A DNA stretch of 64,000 nt, taken from contig NC_079493.1 of assembly GCF_030052815.1 (NCBI RefSeq), forward strand, positions 59,935,191 through 59,999,190, read 5' to 3'. The notes under the pieces are model-generated. The model searched no databases. It had not been told where the DNA came from and saw nothing but the letters and a program-made list of their open reading frames with translations. Below are positions 8,801 to 20,699 of the stretch, piece by piece. Positions within the stretch are counted from its first letter, which is position 1. Every line of letters starts with the position of its first letter. This DNA is from Hevea brasiliensis. Its lineage: Eukaryota > Streptophyta > Magnoliopsida > Malpighiales > Euphorbiaceae. The position numbers and the translations under genes are program-made.

Positions 8801-11800
8801 CATCGAATATGGCCCTTTCGGATTAGTCTTGCATAGTTAGTGAGATAAAGATTGATTTTTGAGATACAGTATGATTTTTGAGATACATAATGATTTTTGA
8901 GATACAGAATGGCTTTTGAATGGTAAGGAATGGTGATTTCAATTATGATTTATGTATAATTGATTTTGTTGGAATTACTTAAATGGATAGTCATGATTTG
9001 ATAAATTGAATTTTGTGCTCCAAGTCATTTATACAAATGATTTACATTATTGGCAATGAATATTTTGAGTTTTGGAATTTGATCAGTATTCAGATTCTCA
9101 AATTATTTATCAGAAAATTTGTCAATGTATATTGTACTATGTTTTAAATTATAGTTGTGCACCATCGAAGTTCACCACTCAGTGATAGCTTTGCATGCTG
9201 TCGCAGGTAAGAAGAGCATAGAGCAGTGATTAAGTTGCTTTGAGGATACATTCAGATCAGCTCCAGGTATATCATAGATATACCCATGTACATAGGTTTT
9301 GATGTAAGCATGTAATAATATGTATGTAAATTATTTGAGCAGTTGTATAAAAACTCTTGTAAAACATTTTGGTATGTAATTAAATGTAAATTATTGTAAA
9401 TGTAAATTTGAGATTTCATTTACTTGAATAGTTTTGTATTATATTTCCTTTATCTCAGTCTTCGAAAAATCACTATGGATTTGAGTTGAGAAATATGTTG
9501 TGTTGAAAAATATGTTGGAGTTGAGATTTGCAAATACATATTGAAGTGCTTTTTACAGGTTTTCTGAAGAACTGTTTTGTCCAAAATATAGATGGCACTC
9601 TGCCAAAATTTTTACAGAAATTCTAAATAAACCAAATGAGTTAGTTGTTTCACTTCAGTTCATCAAAGTCTTTAACACCTATAAATAGTACTCACCACTG
9701 TAAAAGAAGTAAGAAAAGTTTTTTAAAATCCCTTGTAGTGTACTTAATGGGTAATCAGTAGACGGAGTTGGTAATTCATTAGGTATACTACGGGATCATG
9801 TTATGCCTTACAGAGGGGTAGGGTGTGACACATAATGTCATGTGCAGTACTGCCAACTGAACCCTATTGGCATGCCAACCTATCCAAACCAATCTTACTA
9901 GGTGTACTAGGGCACATTACCAAGTTATTGATTGAATTTTCATGCTTTACAAGTAAGGTTACTATTCATTTTACTATTTAGGTCAAATTATTGACTTCCA
10001 ATGCATAATAGCTACATAAGTCCTAATCACATAAATTTACCACATTTTGGTTCCCAAAAGTGTTGCATTAGTTGTCAATCCATACTTCTAACCAATGGTA
10101 AATAAATAAAAAATTTCAGTTTTTGGTGCTAGAGTTTACTGTTCCATTAGGCCATTCTATAATGAGAATTTAGCTAAATATTCTTCATCAAAGTTGTTCC
10201 TTATTGTGCCTAGTTACATTTCTTTTTTTGAATCACTCTATTTGGAGTTTTTTAACTCAACTTATGGCCTAAACACCATAACTGGCCGGATTGCAATTTT
10301 TCCAGAAATTCTGGGCAGAATCAATTCTGCAGTTTTTATACACTGACTACAAGTCAGTTTTTGGACATGTTATGGTCAAAATTTGGGTTTGTTTTCTTCA
10401 TGAAAGTTGTAGGGCTATGTCTCAGCTTTCTACTGGTAAAAATTCAGGTTAATTGGACCTTTCTACACTGAGTTATGACTAAATAAATGAACACTGTTCA
10501 TTTGGTCATTTTCCAGGGACTGCATATTGGTCACCCGGATTAGGGTAGTTTTTAGGTCAACTTGGTTTGGTTTTCTGGGTAGGGTTTCTTCACCAAAGTT
10601 GTGCCATTATGTGTCTAGTTTCATGTCCAATTAGCCTTGCACCAATTGATCCTACACAACTCTAGTTATAGCTACCCAAAGCTGCTGGACTCACACCCAG
10701 TCCTACAGGTCACCAAGGGTAGCATGCCTAACCTTAATTCCATTGTCCTAAATCACTTCAATTCCTCCTCACATATAGTCAAATGGTCACTAATTAACCA
10801 TTACAATGTTCATATACCATTACATGAGCAAACCTTATTTTTGTTTAAGTCTCCAAGTTCTCAAAGTTTAATTTATGCATGAAACTTACAATTTCAACTT
10901 ATATCATGTCCTTAAACATGAATTGAGTGAGAGAGAGAATAAATTGGGCACTAACCTTGATTTAGATAATTTCCAAAGCTTGATAACTTCTCTTTTCCTC
11001 CTTCTTTTTGCTGCCCAAGACTTGCTCTAGGTGTAAGGAAAATTTTTAATGAAAGGAGCAAGGGATTTTATGGTGTAAAATGGTGGGAAAGGAAGCTTGG
11101 TTGGTGATGGCAATAGTGGAATACCTTGGAGCTGGTTCAGCCAGCTGAGGAAGGTGGAAGAAACTGATTTGTTTTCTTTCATTTTCTGCCCATTTAGTCA
11201 TTTTAAATGAGTTATTGCCATGTGTCACAATGTGATTGGGTGGGAGGATTTAAAATGACATCATATGATGTCAAAAGTCCCATTTTTCTTCATTTTTTTT
11301 CTTTTCTTTCTATTCATTTTCAATTAAATTTTTAGTAATATTTATTCATATTTTAGATCATAATAATTATTTACTTAAACGGATAAGTAAGCCAAAAATC
11401 ATCTCTGAAGATGAAATGACCAAAATGTGATCCGTTTGGCTTATTGAGCCAAAATCATCTGTACCGATTTAAAAACTTTTCTAAGCATTTTCTTGGCATT
11501 CTAATGCCATAGAAATCTCAATGACTCTTCTCTAGAGTCCTAAAAATTATTTTATGAATTTTCTCTCGGGTTTGAGGCTTCTAGTTGCGAGGGCCGTAAC
11601 TTCCCACTGGGTTACCTATCGCTAGGGCATCGGCTCATTTAACTTGGTTGTATTTTATTTCTAAAATTTTTGCTAAATTTTTCTTATTAATATTTGAGTT
11701 AATTATGGTTCCTCACTTTAGTTTAAATGTGTTTTTTTCCAAACATTCTAGCTGTCCGGACCGACACCGATCACCGGAACAGTAGAATGCACATAATTGC

Positions 11801-11818
11801 TTCAATAAGGGTGTTACA

Positions 11819-11836
11819 ACTCTTCCCCTTTAATTT
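11819..11836 (-). other. Polypurine tract of element 1
   Basis: On the minus strand, AAAGGGGAAGAGT lies directly before the TGTAACACCC start of the 3' LTR, as expected for the plus-strand primer of an LTR element. Confidence 0.75.
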
Positions 11837-12290
11837 AAATTTTATCTTTGAAATTTACCTGATGCAAACAGTTGAGGGAACTATTGCCTCATCATCTCTT
11901 CATTTTCCCAAGTTGCCTCCTCGGTGTTGTGGTGCCTCCAAAGCACTTTTACTAGTGGAATCTGCTTATTCCTCAACTTTTTCATTTCTCGAGCCAGGAT
12001 CCGTATGGGTTATTCTTCATATGTCAAATCCAGTTGTACTTTAATTTCTTCCATGGAGATGACATGTAAAGGATCTGAGCGGTATCTTCTTAGCATAGAT
12101 ACGTAGAACACATTGTGGATCTTATCCAGCTCTGGTGGTAAAGCTAGCCTGTAGGCTACTGGTCCCACACTTTCTATGACTTCATATGAGCCAATGAACC
12201 TAGGGCTTAACTTACCTTTTCTTCCAAACCTCAATACTTTTTTTCACGGTGACACCTTGAGGAACACTTTGTCGCCAACTGCATATTATA
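11837..12290 (-). pseudogene. Element 1 integrase C-terminus and chromodomain (broken)
   Basis: On the minus strand, a frame from about 12234 reads GKLSPRFIGSYEV, IHNVFYVSMLRRY and DLTYEE, the C-terminal integrase region of Ty3/gypsy elements. After a TAA it goes on with a chromodomain (PIRILAREMKKLRNKQIP, VKVLWRHH, EEATWE) ending near 11850. A second stop follows in the chromodomain. The chromodomain would have targeted integration to marked chromatin. Upstream coding (YAVGDKVFLKVSP, with a Trp codon lost) stops at 12290, where a family A solo LTR interrupts the frame. Confidence 0.85.
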
Positions 12291-13045
12291 TGTCACACCT
12301 TATCCCTTTGTAAGGCATAACATGATTCCGTAGAATACCTAATGAACTACTGAACTTCACCTACCGATAACTCATTAAGTACCCTATAAGGGATTTTAAA
12401 ACAATTTTCTTATTTTTGATAAGTGGTGAGCATTTTCTAATAGGTATTTAAAACATTTAAATAAAATTAAAACTAGTTAAAACTTTTAGCTCATTTTATT
12501 TTATTTTATTTTTTTCACTCTGTCAAAATTTTATAAAAATTTTGACAGAGTTCCGTTTATATTTTGAGAAAACAGTTCTTCAAATACCTGTAAAAAACAC
12601 TTCCAATAATTTTTCTCAACCACTACTTCAATTTCATAATCAATCTCAACCAATTTCTCAAGTCTCAAAATTCAACAGTCAACATTTCTCAATTTTCAAA
12701 AATTCAATAATCATTAAAATAATATCTATCAATCTCATTCAAATTAAAATAAAACATTTACATTCATTAAAGACAAATAATCTATATATACATCATACTA
12801 AAGTCTACATTGGAAAAATCTAAACTAAATTTTATTACAACTTTATACAAACTTTGTACAAACTGCTCAAGACCAAATTTACATGTCCATATATTTATGT
12901 ACATTACATATATCAAAATAAATTTATACAATCAGGGTATAAAATATACCCGATATAACTTCAGGATGAGTCGCTCGATAATCCTTAGCAGCTCACTCTG
13001 CTGCTCCTCTAGTCTCTAAATCTGCGATAGCAATAATAGCCATCG

Positions 13046-13063
13046 CTGAGTACTAGGACTCAG
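13046..13063. other. LTR stem-loop next to the TGGTGCACAAC block (copy A1)
   Basis: CTGAGT-ACTAGG-ACTCAG is a perfect 6-bp stem followed directly by TGGTGCACAAC. The equivalent site in other LTR families has a different stem sequence that still pairs. Confidence 0.5.
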
Positions 13064-15796
13064 TGGTGCACAACATACTAAAATAATCTTTATGTAGAAT
13101 TTAAATCACATTTATTCAAAAATTGAACTGAGCATGCGAGTTAAACATAAAACATAAATTATGAGATTTTATTCCAAATAATTTCATTTCGAAGTATCAA
13201 ACACATTTCATAAAACTCACAGTTAGATCATGCCATTCAAAACAAATATAATCTCAATAGCAAGAGGCTAAGGAGAATCACATCACAAGGCTAGCTAGCT
13301 CAAATATATGGATATCCATTCAAATCCTCTTCTACTGGCACACCTCAACACTTCTCCAGAGAAGGAATCAAAATTCAAAACTAATTACCCCCACTAGTCG
13401 TGCTAGTGAGGTGTTCAAATATATGGTCATGATACTGTGGTTTCAAAACTTATCTTAACAATTTGCTAAACATTGTCATTTCAAATATACACAATAACTT
13501 TCACAATTTAAATCAAAATATTATAAATAAGGTCACAATAAACTTTCAACAATTCAAAGCAAAAGTAAAATGCATATTTCATTTTCATTCACTTTATTAA
13601 TGAAATTTAAAGCATAGTGATGTTGTGCACAAACCTCAAGCGAGTCGCCTCTTGGCCTCGACTCGGTTCCTCGGGTTCTTTCCTGGTATTCTTTCAAACT
13701 AAAACACACAATTTTATAATGTTTCAGTACTATAACTTAACATAAATCCAAAATAAATTTAGCTTTACTTTTACCTAACTCTAATGTGCTAAACTCGGCG
13801 TTCTTGAAATTTTTGTGTTTCGAGTTACTATTCACTACACTATTTAAGTCAAATTGTTGACTTTCTAAGGCTTAATAGGTGTGGAAACTCCAACTTCACT
13901 CACATACCATATTTTGGTCACTAAATTTATTGGTTTTGGTCATTTTCTTAAAACTTAGGTCTTTTAGGCAAAATTGCCAAATTTTCAATTTTGGAGTCCT
14001 AAGTTGCACTGTTTCATTGGTCATTTTTCTGTTGGAATTTGGCAAAACTTTCTTCATAGAAAATGTTCCCTATTATCTTAAGTTTATTCTCCTTTTTGAA
14101 TCACTCCAATTAGAGTTTTATAGCTCAAGTTATAGCCAAAATACAGTTATTGTTCATGCTGCAAATTTTAGTTTTATAGATTTATTGCTCCAACTTTGTT
14201 CAGTAATTTGATCAAGTTAAGTCCATAATTTGGTCTAATTTTCTTCATATGAAATGTTATACTATGTCTTAGGTTTCCATCGGTTCAAGAATCGCTTAAA
14301 TCAGAGTTTTCTAGAGAGAGTTATAGCCATTGAAACTTTACTATTCATATGGTAAATCTGCAGTCCTGCAGATTCAGTGATCCAATTTTGCTCAGTAATT
14401 TGATTGGGTTAATGGCATAATTTGGGTTAGTGTTCTTCATGAAAGTTTTAGGTCTAATCCCATCTAACCACTGGTAAAATTTCAGGTCATTTTGACCTGC
14501 ATAGCTCGAGTTATGACTAAATGAACAAACACTATTCATTTGGTCAGTTTATACAGGGCAGCCTATAATTTTCCAACTTTGGTCAATTTGTTCACTAGGT
14601 TTTGGTCACTTTTTGGGCATGCTTCCTGAATGAAAATTGTGTCATTTAGTACTTATTTTCATTCCCAATTGGTCTCATACCAATTGTACTTGTAAAATTT
14701 CATTTTTGATCCCTCAAAGTTGACTTTTAGTCATGGTGCATACCCAACCCGAATTTGGCTTTGATTCAAACACGTCTAACACACTTAATTAGGTCACAAA
14801 TGACCATTTCTCTCCTTAAACTATGTCAAAGACATCATTTAGCACTTATTCACATTTTTGGTCCCTAAACCCTAATTCACACTAATTTTTGCATTTACTT
14901 GATTCCATGCCTTTAACCATAATCATTCAACTAACTAAGGTTTATATACCCCTTTCAAACCATTCAATTCATGCAAATCATCCTTATAACCAAGCAGGCC
15001 GAAAATCAGTTTAGTCTCTCAACCAATTTTCTTTTCATTTAAGCATATTTCCAAGTATAACTTAACTACTTAAATATAGATTCAAAGAGAAAATGAAGAA
15101 AAGCACTAACCTTAATTCTTTGATTTACAATCCACCAATTCTTTCACTTTCTTCTTTCTTCTTCTCCCTCAATCTTCTTTTCTAGTGTAGATTGGAAGCT
15201 TTTTAGGGTTTAGGGTTTATTTTGAAAAGCTAAAATCAAGTTATGGAAGCTTGATGCATTCATCAATGGTGGTTGCACATGGTGGTGAGGGAGAGAGAGA
15301 TATGGGACGTCCAAGAAGAAGAAGAAATGAGATGATTTTAATTTTTTTTTCTTTTCTTTGTTTTTAGTCTTATGAAAGACCAAAAATCCAAATAAGTAAA
15401 TAACTTAATTTTACTCTTTATGGCATCATGCATGAGGTCATGCATGATGTCATCACCTTTCGACTTTTCCATTTTCTCTTTTTTTTTTTTTCCTATTTAT
15501 TTTTCTATTAGTTCTTTAATTTAATTTTTGATCCCAGACTTTTCTTTTCTCCGATTTTATTTGACAGTTAGGTCAGGAGTCAGCTCTCGGGGTCAATTGA
15601 CCAAATTGCCCCTCGCCAGTTCATCCCGGTTTGCAATTAATTCCATATTTCTTTCGGCTCCCTGACCTAATTATTTAACTGGCTTAATAGTTCTTTTTCG
15701 TGATTTTCTCTTTTCCACTATGTTTATAAGGGTCCTAAGGACCGCGGCATCATATTTTACGGTTCGAAATTTGAGTTTAAAATGACTTCGCAGTTG

Positions 15797-15842
15797 TTCC
15801 CGAGAAGGTCACCCATCGCTATGACTCTCAGCTCGTTTAACT
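15797..15842 (-). promoter_or_regulatory. 5S rRNA internal-promoter-like module (copy A1)
   Basis: On the minus strand AGTTAAACGAGC (15842-15831) is followed by GATGGGTGACC (15817-15807) and CGGGAA. The first box is 172 bp from the LTR start, the same place as in family C. Confidence 0.45.
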
Positions 15843-16014
15843 TCTTATGTTTTATTTTTCTTATTTATACTTAACTAATTGAACATTACTAATTATGTGT
15901 GTTTATGGCTTCTCTAGTTGTCTTAGATGTGGTTCTAATCCCCTTAATTGTCCGGACTGATACTAGTTACCGGAATAGTGAAATATACCAGGCTATACAA
16001 ATGAGGGTGTTACA

Positions 16015-16350
16015 TTATATTTCTTTTCTCTTTAGGTCGGCGTAGGATTTCTGTTTGTCAGAGGCAACCTTCAAATTAACTTTGATTAATTTTACTTTCT
16101 CCTCAGTCTGTTCCACCAGGTCTGGCCCTACCAGTTTATCTTTACCCAATTCAGTTCAACACATTGGAGTTCTACATACGGGGCCATTTGGATGCTAGCT
16201 TGATAGCTATTGTTGTATGCAAATTCTGCCAGTGGGAGATATCTATCCCAACTTCCCTCAAACTCAATGACACAACTCCTCAGCATATCCTTAAGGATAT
16301 ATCTCATGTTATTATTATCATTTCAGTTCAATATTTGTATTAATTCAATT
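16015..16350 (-). pseudogene. Element 1 integrase, middle segment (broken)
   Basis: Minus-strand translation gives [21 protein letters not shown], then AYNNSYQ and, further on, RKSYADLKRKE, the part of a gypsy integrase after the DDE core. Stops and shifts occur around the NSNVL region. It is bounded by the family A solo LTR on the left and element D on the right, and is continuous in the element 1 map with 24199 onward. Confidence 0.8.
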
Positions 16351-17170
16351 TGATGTGAACCTTCAAGCAATTGGTAACTTGAAAACCCACATTCAAGAAT
16401 TAAATGAACAATATGGAAAGCACCAAATCAAGATGTATGAATTTGAATCTTTGAACTAGCACAATCAGATTGTTGTGTAATTCAAAGAAAATTTCAGAAA
16501 TGGGATTCTTGACCTAATTCATATGAAGAATGAATAAACCAATAATATTATGCACATTAAACCTTGCAAGATAGAATCTCAGCAAGTTAATGAGCTTCAC
16601 AAGAACAAAGGTAACAGCCAATTTACTCACTAAAGGAGCAGAAACAATCTCTCATTAATATTCAAAGTGTGTCCTCCACTCTCTGATTACACTTGTATTT
16701 ATAGCCTCTTGGCTTCAAAACTAAAGACAAAAATATCCCTACTTTAATAACAGCTGTAAGGAGCTTTAAGTCCAAACAAAAATTAATCTATCAAAAGACT
16801 AAAAACTCCTTACAAAAAGTAAATTTAATACAGCAGCAAATAAAGGCATTTAAGTCCAAAAGAGAGGTGGTTATAACAGATGGAATATTCCTTGAAAAAG
16901 GTGCCAGCAAATGCATGTACATGGGTTGGATCTGGTGCATGCATGTCTACAGGTTATTCCATGTAACCTAATGCTCCACATGACACCTGGTCACTTCTAA
17001 GCTTAATTTTCACCAAATTTAATTCTTTATAATTTTCTTCATGCTATTCCAGCTCATAATCCTTGCTCCTTATGATTTCACAAATTAAATTCTGAAGTGA
17101 TTTAGCTCTAGCTCTAGTAATTGGACCTTGGATGAAATCCTTTGGTGTGGATGTAGCTTGATTCTCATCA
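16351..17170 (-). repeat. 3' LTR of element D, containing the end of pol
   Basis: In sense orientation it starts TGATGAGAATC and ends GGTTCACATCA. The pol stop codon at 17046-17044 lies 127 bp inside this LTR, so the LTR encodes the last 41 residues, including [12 protein letters not shown]. Confidence 0.92.
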
Positions 17171-18170
17171 TTCCCCTCTGCTTCAAAAGGATTCGTCCTC
17201 GAATCTATTCCTGCATCAACACAAGGAGATAAATCAGCAATATTGAAGGTGGCACTGACATTATACTCACCAGGCAGGTCTATTTTGTAGGCGTTATCAT
17301 TAATTTTGGCCAGGACTTGCAAAGGTCCATCACATCTTGGTTGTAATTTTGATTTCCTTCTAGAGGGAAACCTTTCTTTGCGCAAGTGAACCCTTACCCA
17401 ATCTCCAGGTTGAAATGTGACTTTCTTCCTTCCTTTGTTGGCTTGACTAGCATATTTTTCATTTTTCTTTTCAATTTGAAGCTTGGCTTGTTCATGGATT
17501 TTCTTCACCAATTCTGCTTTTCTTTTTCGATCTAAACTAGCAAGCTCGTTCACAGGCAAAGGTAAAAGATCCAAAGGAGTTGAAGGATTAAAACCATACA
17601 CAATTTCAAATGGAGAATAGCCAGTAGAAGAATGCACATTTCTATTGTATGCAAATTCAACAAGTGGAATGCAATCTTCCCATGACTTCAAATTTTGCTT
17701 AACCACAAGACGCAAAAAGAGTAGTTAGTGTCCTATTTACTACTTCAGTTTGACCATCGGTTTGTGGGTGACAAGTGGTGGAAAATAACAACTTGGTGCC
17801 CAATTTTCCCCACAAAACCTTCCAAAAGTGACTAAGGAATTTAACATCCCTATCACTAACTAAACTCTTAGGTATGCCATGCAACCTAACAATATCTTTA
17901 AAGAATAAATTTGCAACATTTGTAGCATCATCAGTTTTATGGCATGGAGTAAAATGTGCCATTTTGAAAACTCACAACAACAACAAAATTTGAATCATGG
18001 CCTTGTTTAGACCTAGGTAATCCCAACACAAAATCCATAGACAAATGAACCCAAGGATCACTAGGGGTAGGCAAAGGTGTATACAAACCTTGTGGCAAAA
18101 CTCTAGATTTAGCCTTAGCACACACAATGCACCTAACACATACTCTTTCAACATCTCTTTTCATATTCGG
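17044..18170 (-). pseudogene. Element D integrase, core and C-terminus (frameshifted)
   Basis: Minus-strand fragments in order are 18164-17937 (CIVCAKAKS, end of the zinc-binding domain, and MDFVLGLPR with the first catalytic Asp), 17962-17699 (VSDRDVKF with the second catalytic Asp, and HPQTDGQTE) and 17715-17044 (FAYNRNVHSSTGYSPFEIVY, GDWVRVHLRK, then a C-terminal tail). Frameshifts near 17950 and 17705 and a stop just before 18164 break it. The last 41 codons are in the 3' LTR. The tail has no recognisable chromodomain and carries the basic GPITRARAK motif, reminiscent of the CRM C-terminal region. Confidence 0.85.
17171..17181 (-). other. Polypurine tract of element D, inside the pol frame
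   Basis: GCAGAGGGGAA on the minus strand abuts the TGATGAG start of the 3' LTR and also encodes the A-E-G-N residues of pol, so it serves as both coding sequence and primer. Confidence 0.8.
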
Positions 18171-18923
18171 TCAATAAAAATGTTCCTTTAATACATATAA
18201 AGTTTTGGCAATACCAAAATGACCCATTAATCCACCAGCATGAGACTCATTCACAAGTAATTCATGCATGGAACTCTTAGGCACACACAATCTATTTTCT
18301 CTAAACAAATATCCATCATGCCTATAAAACTTCTCAAAAGCATTCTTTTCACAAGCTGCATACACTCTAGCAAAGTCATTATCTTCAGCATATAATTCTT
18401 TCACATATTCAAATCCCAATAACTTTGCATCAAGAAGGGCAAGAAGGTTGTACCTTCGAGATAAGGCATCAGCCACCACATTTTCTTTCCCATGTTTGTA
18501 TTGAATCACATATGGGAAGGTCTCAAGGAACTCAACCCATTTTGCATGACGCCTACTCAACTTATTTTGCCCCTTGATATGCTTCAATGACTCATGATCT
18601 GTGTGGATGACAAATTGCTTTGGCCAAAGGTAATGTTGCCATGTTTCCAAGGCACGTACCAATGCATACAACTCCTTATCATATGTAGAATAGTTTAAAG
18701 CTGCTCCATTAAGCTTCTCACTAAAGTATGCTATTGGTCTCTTATCCTGCATTAAAACGGCTCGAATACCTATTCCTGATGCGTCACACTCAATCTCAAA
18801 AGTTTTAGAAAAATCAGGTAAAGCCAACACAGGAGCGGAACATAACATCTCTTTAATTTTGTAAAAAAGCATCATCTTGTTTCTGTTCCCAAACAAAATT
18901 AACATTCTTTTTGACAAGATCAT
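18171..18923 (-). pseudogene. Element D RNase H and integrase zinc-binding N-terminus
   Basis: A 250-codon open frame reads in order [20 protein letters not shown] (end of RT/start of RNase H), [37 protein letters not shown] and, near the end, [17 protein letters not shown], the His-containing start of the integrase zinc finger. The RNase H removes RNA from the hybrid during reverse transcription. The frame ends at a TGA where HWPN is expected and is shifted relative to the RT upstream. Confidence 0.87.
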
Positions 18924-19759
18924 TCAATGGTGCTGCAATGGTACTGAAATTCTTAATAAATCTTCTATAGAAACTAGCTAGTCCATGAAAACTACGTACT
19001 TGGATGCGATCTTTGGAATGGGCCAGTCTCTAATAGCTCTAATTTTTTCATCATCAACTTCAACACCATTAGCACTAATGACAAATCCTAAAAAGACAAC
19101 CTTTTCCATGCAAAATGAACATTTCTTCAAGTTAGCATATAATTTTTCCTTTCTTAACACATCGAATACAGCTCTTAAATGATGCAAATGTTCATTCATG
19201 TCTCTACTATAAACCAATATATCATCAAAATAAACAACAACAAATTTTCCAATAAAAGCACGCAACACATGATTCATCAATCTCATAAAAGTGCTAGGAG
19301 CATTAGTTAGCCCAAAAGGCATCACTAACCACTCATATAGTCCATGTTTTGTTTTAAATGCAGTCTTCCATTCATCACCTACTTTCATGCGAATTTGATG
19401 ATATCCACTTTTCAAGTCAATTTTGGTAAAAACACAAGCACCACAAAGTTCATCCAACATATCATCCAATCTAGGTATAGGGTGGCGATACTTTACAGTG
19501 ATTTTGTTGACCGCCCTACAATCCACACACATACGCCATGTGCCATCTTTCTTTGGTACCAAAAGGACTGGAGTGCAGACAAGGGCTCATACTTTCTCTC
19601 ACGTAACCCTTAGCTAGCAATTCCTCAACTTGCCTTTGTAATTCTTTGGTTTCTTCAAGATTAGTTCTATAGGCTGGACGGTTGGGAATAACTGCTCCAG
19701 GTACAAAATCAATCTGGTGCTCAATCCCTCGAAAAGGTGGTAGTCCAGCTGGCATCTCC
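18924..19759 (-). pseudogene. Element D reverse transcriptase
   Basis: The RT core lies at 19562-18978 with [40 protein letters not shown] and the YFDD active site at 19232-19221. The N-terminal part (PEEMPAGLPPFRGIEHQID) lies in the adjoining frame up to 19759, with a scrambled stretch and frameshift near 19560-19590. At 18990 the frame is lost before the connection domain. Confidence 0.88.
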
Positions 19760-20699
19760 TCAGGTAGCACATCCTCATATTCCTGCAAAAGGGGGACAAC
19801 AACACTAGGCAAATTGGGGTCAAGGTCAGATGTGGATAAACAAAAGTCCTTAAACACAACTAATAACATTTGCTTGTTGGCAAACATGGCATTCCTCACA
19901 TCTCTTCCTTTAGCGTACAAGCTTAATTTTCTCTCCCCTCTTTCCGCACAGCTCTCCTTTTGCGCCGAAGTTTCACCTTTTTCAAGCACTCTTGGAATGT
20001 TTTCTTTACTCTCTTTTCTTTCCTCACAACCACCCTTGTCTTGCTCACTCACAACATTTTCAGTCAATTTCCTTTCACTCCTTCTTTTCTTCTCTGCTCT
20101 CTTTTCGGCCACTCTTGATTTTACCTCGCCCATTGCTTGCTTAAGCCTTGTTTGGTCTTCATAAATCTGTTTTGGTGTCATAGGTGCCAAAATGATTTTC
20201 CTTCCATTCATTTCAAAAGAATACATATTTTTATACCCATCGTGGATCACCTTTCTATCAAATTGCCATGGTCGGCCAAGTAATAAATGGCCAGCTTGCA
20301 TTGGGACCACGTCACACATAACCTCATCTTGATACTTTCCTATTGCAAAGGAAATCTGCACTCGTTTTGTTACTTTCACCTCACCGCATTCATTCAACCA
20401 CTGCAATTTATAGGGTCTAGGGTGTTTCAAAGTCCTCAACCCTAATCTCTGCACCAAAATAGTACTAGCAACGTTGGCACAACTTACCCCATTAATGATG
20501 ACACTACAAGCTTTGTCTTGGATAAGACACCTTGTATGGATAATTGTTTCTCTTTGCAATTCATCACCAACATCCTCCTTTACTTGAGTATTTAATGCTC
20601 TCATAATCACTAGAGCACTTCCTTCCGCAGCATATTCTACCTCTGCATCCTCCTCCCCTGAAGATGTGGAATCACTCACAATTTCCTCCTCCGTTTCTA
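19760..20699 (-). pseudogene. Element D protease and linker, catalytic Asp replaced
   Basis: This lies within a 444-codon frame (20850-19516). The retroviral-type aspartic protease is recognised from CSVIINGVSCANVAS and LLLGRPWQFDRKVIHDG. The expected Asp of the D-G motif is Asn (AAT at 20493-20491), so the protease should be inactive. A charged Lys/Glu-rich linker (about 20130-19960) leads to the RT. Confidence 0.82.

Larger units (their letters stand above)
5780..9830 (+). mobile_element. Solo LTR, family C (copy C1)
   Basis: It starts TGTAACACCCC and ends GGGTGTGACA, a TG...CA LTR of 4051 bp, flanked by CATAA at 5775-5779 and 9831-9835. No PBS, PPT or polyprotein frame is seen inside, so this is a lone LTR left by intra-element recombination. 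Its start closely matches the family C copies at 42854 and 52226 (the latter in reverse). Confidence 0.88.
4699..11818 (-). repeat. 3' LTR of element 1 (family B), split by a solo LTR
   Basis: The left end is TGTGACACCCCTTACCCG and the right end is GGGTGTTACA next to the polypurine tract. Removing the 5780-9830 insertion and its duplication leaves about 3064 bp, close to the 3164-bp family B solo LTR at 31662-34825. The same LTR start reappears at 56986 beside the PBS as the 5' LTR. Confidence 0.85.
12291..16014 (-). mobile_element. Solo LTR, family A (copy A1)
   Basis: It is a TGTCACACC...GGGTGTTACA LTR of 3724 bp flanked by TTATA at 12286-12290 and 16015-16019. It splits the integrase of element 1 between RKSYADLKRKE and YAVGDKVF. 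It matches the 3660-bp LTR of element 3 throughout. Four degenerate repeats are marked by TTCTTCAT-like sequence near 14050, 14241, 14433 and 14622. Confidence 0.9.

Noticed and set aside
8731..8911. CRISPR-like short repeats
   Set aside because: Direct tandem duplications without spacers, in plant LTR sequence.
14860..14890. Telomere-like CCCTAAACCCTAA
   Set aside because: Only isolated, imperfect single units; no array.
19682..20164. 160-codon plus-strand frame
   Set aside because: Antisense shadow of the element D protease-RT linker.
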